From assembly GCF_014898815.1 (NCBI RefSeq), contig NW_026515543.1, positions 4,340,001 through 4,404,000 on the forward strand: a stretch of 64,000 nt of DNA, read 5' to 3'. The notes beneath the pieces are model-generated. The model saw nothing but the letters and a program-made list of their open reading frames with translations, did no database searches and was not told where the DNA came from. Position numbers and translations under genes: made by a program. Below, in pieces: positions 49,925 to 63,722 of this stretch (within the stretch, counting starts at the first letter, position 1; each line of letters begins with the position of its first letter). The DNA comes from Panonychus citri (lineage: Eukaryota > Arthropoda > Arachnida > Trombidiformes > Tetranychidae).

Positions 49925-51251
49925 ATGACAAAATTTAGTGAATCAACTAAATCATTTCTTAAATATTCACAATCCTCTCGTAGGATTAGCTGTAAATTAG
50001 ATGATAATGAGAAGCCAGGTAATACCAGGTAAGTGATGAATTTTCTTCTTTTCTGACAATCGTCCATTTTGGATATTTGGCTTTTTTTTATTCTCTTTAC
50101 TGATCTCATATTCTATTCTCTTTTTCTTCCCTTTATTTCGGTGATATAATTTTCTTTAAATTTAAAAGGTTCATCGCTACTTCTACCAGTTTATCTCATG
50201 TGTCCATTATGATTCTATTAACCTTGTGCCGTAAATATACTATTGGTATTCCCGTAGAGAAGCGTTTCTTTGTATATTCTTGTTTAATCTTTTTCGGTGG
50301 TATCATCTGTGATTTCGCACCCATTTTAATACGAGCCTTTGTACCTTTTAAAGCGACCAAGGAGGGTTTTCTTAATCAATATTTGGTTAATCTTGTCTGG
50401 TGGTGGACACTGTTACTGTTAATCCCATTCCTTTGTCTAACAAGTGCCATAGTCTCATTAAATCCAACTCAAGAGGAAGATCAACAACTTGATGAATGGA
50501 TTGAAAGGTAATATGATGTTGTTGTCGCAAACAATTGATTGATTACAAACCACTTATGATACCTTGATGATAATCCTTTGGATAATATTGTAATCATTTT
50601 TACTTTCATCTTATTTCTCCCACTTTCACTTTCTCTCTCACCCTTGATAGATCATCTTCTGTCTATCTCTTGGATTGGATGCAACGATATGATAAATTAA
50701 CACCAATCAATAAGATTTTAAGATTATTACGAAGTGGCTCAATGATTAGGTTAATTGTTAACTTGATTCTCACCTTTGGGTCGTTAATATTTTTCAATCA
50801 TATTACTCAATTAACCGGAAGCTGTTCAATAGAAATGTTAAAATCGGAAGAAGCTTGTCTTAGATTGGGTCATCGTTGGTCTGGATTTGTTGTAGATGAT
50901 TTGATCTTTCAAATGTTAATTGCTAATTTAATTATCCTTGAAGAATGTTCTCTGATGAAAGGTTGGGAACCTTTTGGTGAACAATTAACAATCAAGCAAA
51001 AGGTTTATCAAAAACAGTGTAAAATTAATTTTAATCAGTCAATACTTTTTGATAAGCTTAATGGTTACATTAGGATTCTGTTTATTGGATTAACCTTATT
51101 CTCATTCACCTTGGATTTCATGATATTCCAGTATGCAGTTTATTATCCAACGATGATTTCAAAAGGAGCAGCATATTGTTGGTCATTAATTGTTTACTAC
51201 TCAACATATCGATTTATTTATAAATCATCATTTTTTACCCAATTAACTTAA
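49925..51251 (+). CDS. Fat storage-inducing transmembrane (FIT)-like protein lacking both catalytic histidines
   Basis: Exons 49925-50028, 50169-50507 and 50651-51251, GT-AG and in phase, give 347 residues (human FITM2 is 262). FIT proteins are ER multi-pass enzymes related to lipid phosphatases that support lipid-droplet budding; FIT2 cleaves acyl-CoA diphosphates using two histidines. Family signs: LVNLVWWWTLLLLIPFL, LTGSCS, the gapless block CLRLGHRWSGFVVDDLIF with LIILEECS, and QYAVYYPTMISK followed by YYSTYRFIY. Where FIT2 has GHSF the protein has DLIF (Leu232, codon at 50901), and where FIT2 has AVYFHN it has AVYYPT (Pro314, codon at 51147). All other landmarks align, so loss of both histidines is specific. 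Extra hydrophilic residues at the N-terminus explain part of the length. Likely a pseudoenzyme or a diverged paralogue. Confidence 0.82.
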
Positions 51252-51983
51252 TCATCACCAATGTATCCATCCAAAAATGGGACAAGATAAAAAAAGGCAA
51301 CGAGAAAGACAACAATTTGATTCATCTGTTCCCATGAAAATCACAATGGAAATCCAAATGATTAATGATAATAATAATAGTTACCTAATAACCCAGGAGC
51401 ACATAATAACCACCATAAAGTGTGCCAATTGGTTAGTTATAACACGTTGATAAATCGCCAGGACAAGACCGAAATCAATGGTTAACTAAATTGTTCAGTT
51501 TATTTGATAATCTTTGTCCTGCCTTAGCATTTATCATTAAATTAAATTTAATCTTTTCTCCCTCTTCCAACAGGATTTATGATGATACCTATCGGGGATT
51601 GACCTTAAAATTATATGATAACAATTGACTGTAAATATAGAATCAAATAAATCGGGATGTTGGTCAGTTAAGTTTGATTGTTATTACAACTAAAGCCTAA
51701 CGAAGGTGAAAATTAAATACATAATATAAGGTGAAGGTGATTTCTCAATATGTAATAATAACAATAGTTAATAATTGTAGTATATTGTTCATTGGGGAAA
51801 TTGATTGTTACCTGACCGCCGTCATCATAATACAATTACATGTATTATTATTGTAATAATACAACAATCAAGAGGTTTGAGATGCTATGAATATGCAAGA
51901 AAAAAAAACTATCTCCAAGGTTAAAGGTATAAAAAAAGATGAAGATAAGAAGATGAAAAAAGTGACTAGATGAGAGGAGGAGG
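51252..51983. other. 3' flank of the FIT-like gene
   Basis: AT-rich. A good acceptor (CTCTTCCAACAG, ending about 51573) precedes a short open stretch reading IYDDTYRGLTLKLYDNN to a stop; this could be an alternative last exon but has no partner. Confidence 0.4.
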
Positions 51984-52173
51984 ATGAGAAATGTCATCTC
52001 AGCAGGTAAACAGGTAACCAAGGGATCTAAAGGTAAGAGCCTTAAAGTGACCAGCAAGGAACCAACAACAACTCTAACCACTGAAGATGATGATCAGTAT
52101 GGGTCAATCTTTCTCGATGATGATGATGATGATGATGATGAAGGAGGGATAAATCGAGATGATGAGAAGACAG
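51984..52173 (+). CDS. Orphan acidic exon candidate (partial)
   Basis: Open frame starting MRNVISAGKQVTKGSKGKSL, then TTTLTTEDDDQYGSIFLD, a run of Asp from (GAT)n, and EGGINRDDEKT, ending at ACAG|GTAAGT, a consensus donor in phase 1. Composition is coding-like (Lys/Ser/Thr then acidic), but no domain or partner exon is known. Could be a real exon of a nested or flanking gene, or chance around a GAT repeat. Confidence 0.25.
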
Positions 52174-55100
52174 GTAAGTACATCATCTTGTAAGAAAAAA
52201 AAACTCCATTGGAAGTCAATAGAATCTTTTGAAAATTTTGTTCCTCTTTAAGAGTAAACTGTTGATTCGGAGTTTATTTAAATGGATTTAAAAGATTTAC
52301 CTTTTTTTATGTTTCCACAGTTAAAGGTAATCAGCACCTTACCTCATCTTTAATTAATCTTATCTCCATCATCTTAATCATCTTAATCCGTATATTGAAA
52401 AGTTGAGTAAAGTTTTCTTGGTAAAATGATGAAACTTTCCAGTTGTTGATCAATTAGTTGTTGTAATTGTCCAACAGGAAGGATGTTGATGCTAAATTGT
52501 TGATGTTGATTAAAATACCGAAACTTTTTGATTGATATTAATTAGATGACCATTTACAGGTAACAAATCTGATAACAGGTAATGTTTTTTTAGCTCACCT
52601 GTAACCACACACATTGACAACATTTTAAATTAACATTAGATTAGATTAGATTAGACTTGATCTCACACACGTTGAGGATTAATTGTTAATCACTGACAAT
52701 CAAATTAACTTTTTTTCTTCTTCTTTTTGCCAGCAAATTGTTTTTATTTTTTTCTTATCATTTTGACAACTTTCAAAGTTAATCAACTAATCAAAATGTT
52801 GATGGAATCATTTTCATTATCATTTAACTAATCACGCTAATCCAATCTGTTACTTAATTGTATTAATCAACTTTACGTAACACCAAATTGTAAAGTTTTA
52901 ATTACTATGGATAATTTAAGTTATTCAATGGGAAATTAATTGAGTTTTGAGACTAAATTTTTGTAAAAATCGGAAATTAATTATTAATCTACTTCCGTTA
53001 GTATGTTAATCGTCATTGGGAACATTATGTTGATTAGTTAATTGTAATTTGAAATTAGATTGATTTGAATTAAGTCTAACTCGATTGTTATTGAAAGTAA
53101 TTAAAATCTCATTGGTTTTGATTATTAAGGTTGACATCAGAAAATTAATAAAGGAAACTCATCAATCAGAAAGTTAATTGTGATTAACAAGGAAACAAGT
53201 TAATCTTGATTGTGTTAATTGTGATTTAATTGAATCATTGAAAAGCAAAGGTAAATCCAACGATCCATTGAAAATAATCAAACAAGTTGACAACAATTAA
53301 AACTATTAACAAATCAGCGGATTAACATTAATCCCAATTTCCGTTGCAATTAGCAAGTGAATTAATTATTAATAGTTAATGAATAATGAGAAAGTATCAA
53401 ATTTAATCACCTGTCAACTGAATGAAATTATGATTATGAAATTAACATGATGATGATGATACAATTGTATTAAAAGTAATCAATGAATGATAGGATTAAA
53501 TTGTTACGATGATGATTAACTTTATTATGATTAGTTTAAATGGTCCCTCTAATTATTGTCGGTAGTGGTCAAGGTTGACCTGATCACGAAACAAACAGGA
53601 AAACACAATTAATTTAAATGATAATAAGAAACTTAGTATATTGAATTAAAAGGTTCTCAAGTAAATTGCTAACAATTTACTGATCCAGTTAATGGTTAAT
53701 CTAAGTGTAATTGGAAACACTTTCAATGGCAACCATAAGTTGCCCTTTACAATTATTGATGGTCAAAGGTAAGTGGGTGGTGGTCAGCGGGGTGGGAAAG
53801 GTAAGCCTTTTATTACCTGTTCAAAAGGCTAAAAATAATCGTGTCTATGTAATTATTTTTTACCTTTACAATGATTAAGGTAAATTGTTAACAATCAATG
53901 AAAAGTGTAATTGATTGACAATTAACGTTTCATTTGTGTTGAAACAATTTTACAACAATCGGGAAATGAATTGATTTAATTGCTCTTTATTGGCGAGAAA
54001 ATAAAATGATGAGGAACAATTAACAACAATTAAACTAATTTAGTTCCTTTTGTTTCAATCAATATCATGTTTCGTTTCATTTTTTTTAAATCATTTGTTT
54101 CATTCATCTTGTGGATTAAGGATTAACGTAAAGGATAATCTCTCACTCTCTCTCTCTAAGGTAAGTTTAGATTATGATTTTTTTTTAATTTCTTCCTTTT
54201 CTTAATTGATTAAAAAGTCATTAAACTTTTCTAATTACAATCAAGTGACTAGTTAATTAGCTTAGGGGTTTATGGTTATTATATGAAAATGTCTTTCGGT
54301 TTTAATTGTTGCTGTTTCCATTGTTTTCATTATACACCAAGAGACTTTAATTGTGATTAGAGAGGTTAATTTTTCTGGATCAACAATTATAATTAAGATG
54401 ATGATGATGATTAAGGAAACAGGGATAATCTTTGCCAATATTTTGCACCCAAATCTTTTAATCCTCAATTTGAATTGCGACTGTGTCAACAATTAATTAT
54501 CGCATGATGTTTACATGTAGTAACCTTAATCAGTCGAGTGGATAAAGTTGATTACATTGGTGAAAATTAAATTAACTTAATTAATCAAAGTGAATATAAT
54601 TTTATTTCTTAATTGTTGACGATTTACAAAGTTTCACCGGCGGGAAAATCAGCAAACTTTCAGGTAAGAAATTGGTGAAAACTTTACCCTTTTTTTTTGC
54701 TTCATTGTTAATCACAATTAACATACTAGTTAATCAACTCATCTAATTGTTACAATTATCCTTGTCTTAACCCAATTAAAAATTATCAATCAAATTGATT
54801 ACATTGAGACACACAAACAGTAATCAAGTGTTATTGATTAGATATCTAATTGATTGTGAAGCTTAATTTTCAAGAGTTGTTCAAGGTAACAATTAATTTG
54901 TTTAAACGGCAATTAATTAATTTACACAATCAATTAAATCAATTGATAACTTTAACTTTAGGTCTTGGATGATCAGTTGATTAGATTATCATTTTTTGTT
55001 TCTCTCTCTCTCATTCAATAGTTAATTTTATGCAATGATTAAAGAAACAGAGTTAATTGTTACTTATTAGAATTGATTGTCAAGTAGAAAGTCACTTCGT

Positions 55101-55539
55101 AATTAACTTTTTTAATCAACAATTTATTATATTAATTTACAATCAGTTTCAAGTATCAATCTCAAGTGAGTCTATTTGATTGTTGTAAATAAAAAAAAAG
55201 GTGCGATAAAGATTATTAATCATTTAGACAATTACAATTAAGAAATCGGATGATGATGATTAATAAATTGCTAATAATTATCACTATTATTGAGACGGTA
55301 AATTGTTTGATTAAGAAATAAAAAAATAGGATAAATTATCTTGATTATCAAGATTAATTAATAATAATCAAGTATGAGAATTGAGAATCAACAATCAACA
55401 ATCACTCATAAGCAATTGATTAATCTAATTGTGCAATTCAATTCTAATTGTTTAAATCCTGTTTTAAAGTGAATTCAGTTAATTGTTATCTCTTGATTTA
55501 CTAATTTTTTGTTAATTTCTTTCAGTGTGATTGACCATA
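52174..55539. other. Gene-poor tract upstream of the aquaglyceroporin
   Basis: No gene supported. Contains CAGGTAA words (52557, 52576, 54661), a TTAGA repeat near 52645-52662 and a short TCTC run near 54145. The 5' UTR of the aquaporin gene is spliced: an ATTTCTTTCAG acceptor ends at 55525, 15 bp before its ATG. Confidence 0.5.
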
Positions 55540-56606
55540 ATGGCCAGTAAATTAGCTTATCCATTTTTAGCCAAATTCAGGACAAAAAGTAAATTATATC
55601 AACAGTTTCTCATTGAACTTGTTGGTACCTTCATTTTAATTGTGAGTCAAATTGAAAGTGATTAACTTGATGATTGGAGAGGATTAATTGTGATTTGTGT
55701 TTTCCAGGTACTTATTGACAATGCAGTGGCTACTTACAGCTTTGGACACACCTCAGATCACTTTGCAATAGCCACAACCGCGGGTGTCGGACTTTACATT
55801 GCAGTTGTTTTTGGTGCTACAGTTTCAGGTAATTAGTGTTAATTAGTTGTAGTGGTTGTTAATTGTTGTTGGTATTAATTGATTGGGACTGATTTTTTCC
55901 TTACAATTCAGCTGGACATGTGAATCCGGTTGTTACTTTTGCACTTGCAACTTTGAAAAAGTGTCCATGGCGATCGGTTCCCGTTTATTTCGCCGGTCAG
56001 TTTATCGGCGGTATGGCTGCGGCATTGGTCAGTTTCGCGAATCAAAGGTTGGCCATTGTTTCTCGAGATGGACTTAACTCTTCGATGGCGAGTAAAACTG
56101 TCTCTCTGTTCATGTCCAATCCTGGAATTCGACCAGTTGACCACGAGACTGTGATCGTTGATCAAATTCTTTGTGTTGGAATTTTAATGTTCGCCATAAT
56201 GGTTCTAATCGATGGTTCAAATGACCACAACTCTAAAAGAACCACACCTTTTGGATTACTTTTTATTCTGATTGCGGTGATCCTCGCTTTCGGTTCCAAT
56301 GCTGGAGCAGCGATCAATCCAGCTCGCGATTTACCTGCAAGACTTTTCGCCCATTTCATTGGACTCGGCGATATGTGGTCAGATTGCTTCTGGCTTACCG
56401 GAAGTACTTTAGGTCCATTCCTCGGGGCAGTTATCGGTGCCTGGGCTTACTATTTGTGCGTTGAAATTCACAGGATTGACGATGAACGAACAGGATCCGC
56501 TCCTCATGAATTACATTTACTAGATTTAGAAAAGACTTTGGAAAAACTTGAAGTGCTAATTGAAGCTGAAAAGTCAACTAAGAATAGAAACAAATTATTG
56601 GATTAA
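55540..56606 (+). CDS. Aquaglyceroporin (major intrinsic protein family)
   Basis: Exons 55540-55641, 55708-55828 and 55912-56606, GT-AG and in phase, give 305 residues. MIP channels are six-helix pores passing water and, in this branch, glycerol and small solutes. The two pore half-helices are visible: AGHVNPVVTFALAT, where the usual NPA is NPV (residues 79-81), and GAAINPARDLPARLF with NPA at 210-212. The Asp after NPAR (Asp214) is the mark of glycerol-conducting members. LIELVGTFILI is helix 1 and LGPFLGAVIGAWAYY is helix 6. The C-tail is charged (LLDLEKTLEKLEVLIEAEK), perhaps a short helix. The ATG at 55540 lies directly after a 5' UTR splice acceptor. Neighbours do not suggest co-regulation. 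Confidence 0.95.
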
Positions 56607-58002
56607 GATCAATCATCTAATCACCATGGAGATCATCTTATTCATCCAACAACAATTTACCAAATGTAATAACTATTAGATAAAATCATTGAAAATTAAA
56701 CTCATTTACCAATAATAATAACAGTTAATGTCTCACAAATGATATTAGTTGTCAATTGTTACACTTCAAGAATCAATTTGTTTTGAAGCAGAAAAAATAA
56801 GACCAAATAACAACAATCAAGATCAACAAGTGGATTAGATTAACAAGATGATGGATTAAAGGTTTTCTTCCTTGGATTATGTTTCTTTATTTATAATCCA
56901 CAATGACAATTGTTATTTTTAAATATTCTCATGTTGTTGTTAATCAGTTTCATCTTTCTATCAGTTGGACAAATGAATTTAATGAGGACAAATTATCTTT
57001 CTAGTGGTCATCTCCAATTCGTATTCTTTATGGACAATATTTGCTTGTCCATGTTTAAAGTAATTTATATGATTAATGATTACGAGAGAAAAAGGTTTAG
57101 ATTGTGATTAGAAGTTAATTTAGATCTTAATCGTTCAGATTGATGATGATCGAGTGTAACTGTGCTGTTGTCCACTCAATGTCCATCTCCTTTCATAATG
57201 TACAAGAGGCTTGAGATTTGGGAGAAGAAAAAAATAACAACAGATAAAGATGATTATGATTATCGTATTATTATTACTGGACATTGGTCGATAATGACAA
57301 GGACGATTTTTCATCTTCCCTTTTTTGACAATAATGACAATCAAATGATCAATTGAAAGGTAATTGTAACGGCAAACAAAGACGGACGATGGTCAACACA
57401 ACGAACCAACAAGACTGAGAGAGGCAAGACAAGTATATAATATAAGAGGAAATTGGTCATTTACGAAAAAAAAAGAAACACAAATGACCAAAGGAAAATG
57501 ATGAACAAAAGTTTCTTCAGGTAACTGGGTCACTTTTTTTTTCTATTACACTTTTGGTTTACCTTCGTCATGTCCATTACTCTATCACCATAGATGTCTA
57601 ACTATAGCCAACAACTGACCACTGATAAGAGAAAGATAGTAATCATGAATCAAAAGAAAGCGATACCTGAATGTAACCTTAACTAACCTCAACTAATGTG
57701 GCAAAGAGTAAAGTGGACATAAGGTAATGGTCATTTTGATTCTTTCTCTTCATTACTTTTTTTTTCTTCTTTCGATTTTGCTTTTCAAAGGCTTAATAGA
57801 GGGAAAAGGGTTCCTTGGTTGAGTGGCTTTCTCTTTCTTTTAGATGGACAATTGGAAGCAGAAAAAACCAACGAGATGGACACACTGTGTGTGTGTTACA
57901 TTGGTCAATAGTCGCCACTGTTTATGTGTCGTATTGTGACCATAGAGAAGACGAAGAAGAAAAAAATGCTCTACTTTTTGAATGATGATGATGCCGGTAA
58001 GA

Positions 58003-58021
58003 TGATGATGATGATGATGAA
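58003..58021. repeat. (GAT)n microsatellite
   Basis: About six GAT units. Confidence 0.85.
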
Positions 58022-58444
58022 AGTTTTAAAAAGGAAGAAGAAAATAAAGTCAGATGGACAATGGTCAGTCTTTATTTTTTTTTCTCTTTCGCTTTTTTTG
58101 CTTCCATTTCTTTAGTGTGTCAACGTTTAGGCGTTCTCGTTACTCGTCACCACCATTGTTACCTCTGTGTGTTTGTTGGTCATCGTCATCTTTATCTTCA
58201 TCATTATTATCATCATCATTGGTCAACATTATTATTAGGCCTCTACTATATTATATATACACATACAGGGTGTCCTTTTAAAGGTACAATTCTCATCTCA
58301 ATCTCTTTGTTGTATATGTGCATTAACCATGATTAGGAAAAGGTTTCTCTTTCTTTCTCTCAATTATCATCATAATCATCAACAGAATGATACAATTATA
58401 ACAATAAAATCGTAATAATAAGAAAGAAAGGGAAAAGAGTGAGT

Positions 58445-58448
<4 letters not shown>

Positions 58449-58494
<46 letters not shown>
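58449..58494. repeat. (GA)n microsatellite
   Basis: More than 20 GA units; produces Arg/Glu and Ser/Leu pseudo-ORFs on the two strands. Confidence 0.95.
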
Positions 58495-58498
<4 letters not shown>

Positions 58499-59330
58499 TA
58501 ATATAACGACAATAGTAATAAAAGAAGACAGAATCGAGAGAGAGAGAAATAAGAAACCAATTGATCTATTATCACAATTATCAATTGTTATCAATCGTCG
58601 TCATTATGAGAGAGAAACAACTGACCAGAGTGACCAACATATTCAACAAGAGGTGAGACTCAATTGAATCCTATTATTATCTCTGTGTGTCCATTAGTTT
58701 TCAATGTAAATCTAATAATAAGTTTTACTAACTTTAAATTAATCAGATAAATATTACAAAGTAAACTAATTATCAACACAATTTGAATAAAACAACAAAA
58801 TTAAATCTTTCAAATCCCAGTCAGATTAAACAATCAAAACTAAATCATCTTCAGGTAATTGTAACATTTAAAAATCAACTTATACATAATTTGAATCTTT
58901 ATCAGAGTGAAAATCAATAACAAATAATAATAATGAATAATAATAAATAGCTAATCTTAATTGTCTTAACATTTAGTTTTACTTCATAACGATTTAACCA
59001 TAAATTTAAACACAGTTATCAGATTGGTTAATATTTTCAAGGTTAATTTTAAATTGAAGGTCAACAGGTTAACATGAATGTGTTTAGATTGTTATTAAAT
59101 GTGAAAGTCCATTTAAATTGATATAGATTTTTGAATTACCGGCAATTAAAGGTGTGGCTTAAGTGCTCTATGTATATTAATACAGTTTGTGATTTACAAT
59201 TTACCGATTGTAATACAATTGTAATCATAAGTAATCATTAAATTGTATTAAAATTACGATAATAAATATGAGCATAAAATATAATCAGTAGACACTAAAA
59301 ATATTAGTGAGAAAAAAAATCACGATGACC

Positions 59331-59336
<6 letters not shown>

Positions 59337-59361
<25 letters not shown>
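59337..59361. repeat. (AG)n microsatellite
   Basis: About 12 AG units, followed directly by ATGGTCAAGG. Confidence 0.95.
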
Positions 59362-62300
59362 TGGTCAAGGAGTGAGAAAGGAAAAAAATAGAAACTAATA
59401 ATAAGGATAATAACTAACTAACTATGATAAATATAATAATAATAATGGTAAAAATTGACCATTGTAAACATTTTGAGAAAAGTTGTCATTGTGCAAAGTG
59501 GCCTTCGTGTTGTCCAGTTTGTCCAGTGAAAACTGATGGACAACAACAGAAGCGGGAAATAAAAGGTCAAGCTTTTTTCTTGTCAATGAAAAAATATCAA
59601 CGATTGGACACACAACTACAACAACAACAACAAATGAATGGACAATCAAAACCAAGTGAAGTAGACACAAGTATATTGACCAGTGTGTATATACAGAGGG
59701 TCACTAAAAATATATTAATACAAATGAATGGAAAGTATTTATATATTTCATTTCTTGACAATTGGTCAAGTTTTTATTTGAACAATAATCATTTTCTTAA
59801 ATGAGAATATTTTTCTCTCTCTTCCTTGACCAGTCGAGTACAATCAACAGCAACAATTTGCTAACATTTGGACATTACAATCATATGATTTAATGAAAGA
59901 TTAAATTTATTACTTTTCAATCAACAATAGTTTCAATTATTCAATTGAGAAAATGATTCCATAATTATTTACCTAACAACATGTCAATCAATGGTCACTA
60001 CACTTATTTTGATTACCCTTTGACCTTCGAGTATTAATTACTGACCACTTAATGAATATATAAGGAGTATTGGTCAAGGTTATCATGATTGAATAACCTT
60101 AGCAATGGTCAAGAGCCGATTATGATGATGAGTATAATTTTAATTTCTAAATTTGATTAAGTTACTTGTTAATTTACATTATGAATTATTGATTATCGTT
60201 ATGGTCAAGGAGAAGGTGAATGATTAGAATGTCCGAAAAAGGGATTTCTTTGATTCTATTAATACACTTGACCATTGTTAAGGAGACTCTTTAAGTCGGA
60301 TTAAAGAGATTTAAGTTTATGTTATTATTTAGTGATGAGACTCTTGAGATGATGGAAAGTGATTGACCAAACTGACCAATTGAAAAGGAAAAGAATTAAA
60401 TTTCAAGTCAATAACTTTAACTAAAGTCCAATCATCTCTAACAATTACTGACCAATCCATTTAACCCTTACCATTGATTAGGAAATTATATTATTTTTTT
60501 TTTCCTCTTCCAGTTAGTAAATTGTTTGGTATTTTCAATGAAATCCATTAAAATCTTATGGTCACTCTATGGTCAACTGAAATGAAAAACTAATTCTCTT
60601 GTTATCATTTACCTTAAATGGACATAAAATTATCATAAAATTGTATTGGTCACTAGAGTTAACCAACCAAAGGTTGACCAATGGACATATAAGGTAATCA
60701 ATAAAACTTTTTAAATCTCATTAAAAGTTTAAGGTTTCAAGTTAACAAGATAAACAAATGTAACTAAATCAATCTTCAAGTTAATCATTATCATTACACC
60801 CTCTCATCTGTAATGGTCAACTGGTCAATTAGATGGTCAATTATTATGTAATTCAAACAATTATCAACTTTTATCATGATGAGATGATGAAAAAAAAACT
60901 AAATTGCAATCTAAATGTAAATCACATTGACAGTTGTTGATAAAAATTAAATTGATTGATCCAAATGATTTGCATTTGCAATTTATTTTTATCAAACACT
61001 ATTAACTATCAACTATTACAATTTAAATTGCAATTTAAGGTAAATTATATAATCATAACCAATAATGTGAGTGGAGGAAAGTAAAAAAAAAACTACAAAC
61101 TGATCTCATTGATGAAAAGATTACAGGTAAACATATTTTGTTGTTTATGATCCAAGTTGAGGTCAATCAATGGTCATTAGACTGCTGACCAGTGACGATG
61201 ATGATGAGAAAATGTAATTTTGTAAAAAAAACGTGAATTCATCTTCATCATCATCTTAAGGGCGTTTTGTATTTTACCTTTGTACTTACAGGTAGGGCTA
61301 ATGGACCACCTTATAGATGAAGATGATTGAGAATGAAAATTTTACTTCTTAATCATGGTCATCTTGTTTTTCAGCTAATCAAGTTAATCATCAATCAGTT
61401 GATTGTCACATACAATTGATCATAATGATCATGATCAATTCAAACTTTACTTTTTTTCGCGTTGATTGTTGATTGTTGATGTTTTTTACAATTAAATTAA
61501 CTCCATTCTGACGATCATCATCATTTGATCAGCTTTTGGATATTCAACTTAATTAATCAACTAAATTTTAGTCTAATTGTTGTTTAAACCTCCCCATTAA
61601 TTAAGGCGTTAACACTTTATCTCCATCTTTAGTTGATTGTAATTAAACACGGTAACAATTAACCAAACCCAGTTTCATCATTAAATCATCAATATCTAAA
61701 TCAACTGCCTCTTTCAGTAGCCTCTTTCTTGATTATCATTATGATTAACTAATTGTAATATTTAATTATTAAGTTTAGGTCATCATAATCATCTTAAATT
61801 TTTGATTCTTATTCAGGTAACAACTATTACAATCAATTAGGTGTGTTCATGATCAACAATTAACTGATTACCCTGAACAATCAATTTGATTGTAAGTTTT
61901 TTTCTTATACAACGAAAATGTTTATCTCCTTAAACTGTGGTTAATTGTAATCATTATTAATCATCATCTCCATCATTAATTATGATTAGAATTATCAATT
62001 GATTATTTATTGAGCGATTAAATTTCAATATTTAATCAATTAGTGTTGATTAAAACTAAATTTAAACAAATCATTGATCTAAATGAAACCAAGAATCATT
62101 ATTGTCAAATAATTAGCTAATATAATCAACAATTAACTAATATGGTTTTACCTTGAAAATAAATTACTCAATATTAAACAATCAACCCAACCTTAATTAA
62201 GCATAAATTGTTTATGTTAATCAATTGATTGTAAAATACAAAAAAAAACTGAGCTATGAAAAAAAAATCAATAGCAATTGAATTTAAATCAAAATTGATC

Positions 62301-63675
62301 ATCAAAATCAACAATTATCAACAATTAACTTTGCAGACATCTGGTTATCATATACATATAATTGATAATTGATTAACAATTAGGTTAATTGTTAACTACT
62401 GTGTGAGAAAAAATTTTCCCAGAGAGAAAGTAATAAAAAAAACTGACCAATGGACTTAACCTTGGACAGTTAATTGTTATCTAGCCTGAGGCAATTTAAT
62501 AGGTAAAACAAAATATGAAACATTGTAAATAAATAAATAACTAATTTGATTAAATGGTAACAATCAAAAGTTAATCATAAATTGTGTGTGTGGTCGAGTA
62601 ATATAAGAAAATTAAAAAAAAATCTATTATCATCATTAATTGTTAACAATTAAACCAATTGATCAGTTGGAATGAAGAAGAAAAAAAAAATATTAATAGT
62701 TACCATTAAGTTACAATAAATAAGTAATACAGTCTAATGATTAGACAATCATGTTAATCAACTGATTGAATTTGTTATCAATTCAGAAGCGTGGTCAGTT
62801 GCCAACGCTGATCATCCCACACTAATTTAATCACAATTAACTAAATATTAAAGGTTGATTGGGGTTGAAGGCCCTTCCCTGATTCCCATCTCTCTTTTCA
62901 CCTACCATTTTCCTCCCACTGACCACCTCCTCCCACCGAGTAAATCATCATCATCATCGTCCACCCAATCCCAACATTATGGTCAATATTAAATATAAAT
63001 GGTAAATAATTAATAACTTACCTTAATAAGCTGTAATCAGATTATTATCTTGATTTAAACTAATGGTAAATTGTTAACAATCAGGATAATATTTTTGAGT
63101 ATGAGTAACAATTAAAAACCTTATTTAGCTTATCAACCAAAATTATCAGAATATATTGATTGTTGAAATATTATCAGATCTATTGACAATTTACTTGATT
63201 GTTGCTGGTTCGTTTTTTTTTTGTATTTCAATTTCTAATCATCGCCTACATTAATCAATAATATTAATATTTAATCATGATGATGATGATTATGATAAGG
63301 ATGATGATAAATTATCATGATAATCAAAGATGATGATGAAAAAAAAGTTTCAGTAATCAGAATCACTTCCTACTGAATTTTTGTTTTTCCCAATTGTAAA
63401 TAACAAAAGTTATCAACTTTAAAAACAATCAACTTTATGATTATTTGTTAATTGTGATCATCATGATGACAAGATCTCAGTGGTTCACACCTAATTATTG
63501 CAACTGCACCTAAACCCATACATCACCTAGAAATTAATCATAAGTAATTAACTTAATCATTCAAAGTGATCAAAATGTTAGTGTTGATTTTCAAACTTTA
63601 ACCATCATCATGAAGATAAATCATCTCATTAAGTATTCAAGTAAACTGACCAGAGCAATGATGGTCAATAGTGAC

Positions 63676-63682
<7 letters not shown>

Positions 63683-63716
<34 letters not shown>
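63683..63716. repeat. (AG)n microsatellite
   Basis: About 17 AG units, preceded by two TGGTCA/TGACCA words. Confidence 0.95.

Positions 63717-63722
<6 letters not shown>

Noticed and set aside
58379..58667. ORFs across the (GA)n tract
   Set aside because: Arg-Glu and Ser-Leu dipeptide repeats are translations of the microsatellite.
59424..59804. Cys-rich 126-codon plus-strand ORF
   Set aside because: The Cys/Trp/Pro-rich part arises from repeated TGTCCAGT and TGGCC words; no signal peptide, splice signals or family resemblance.
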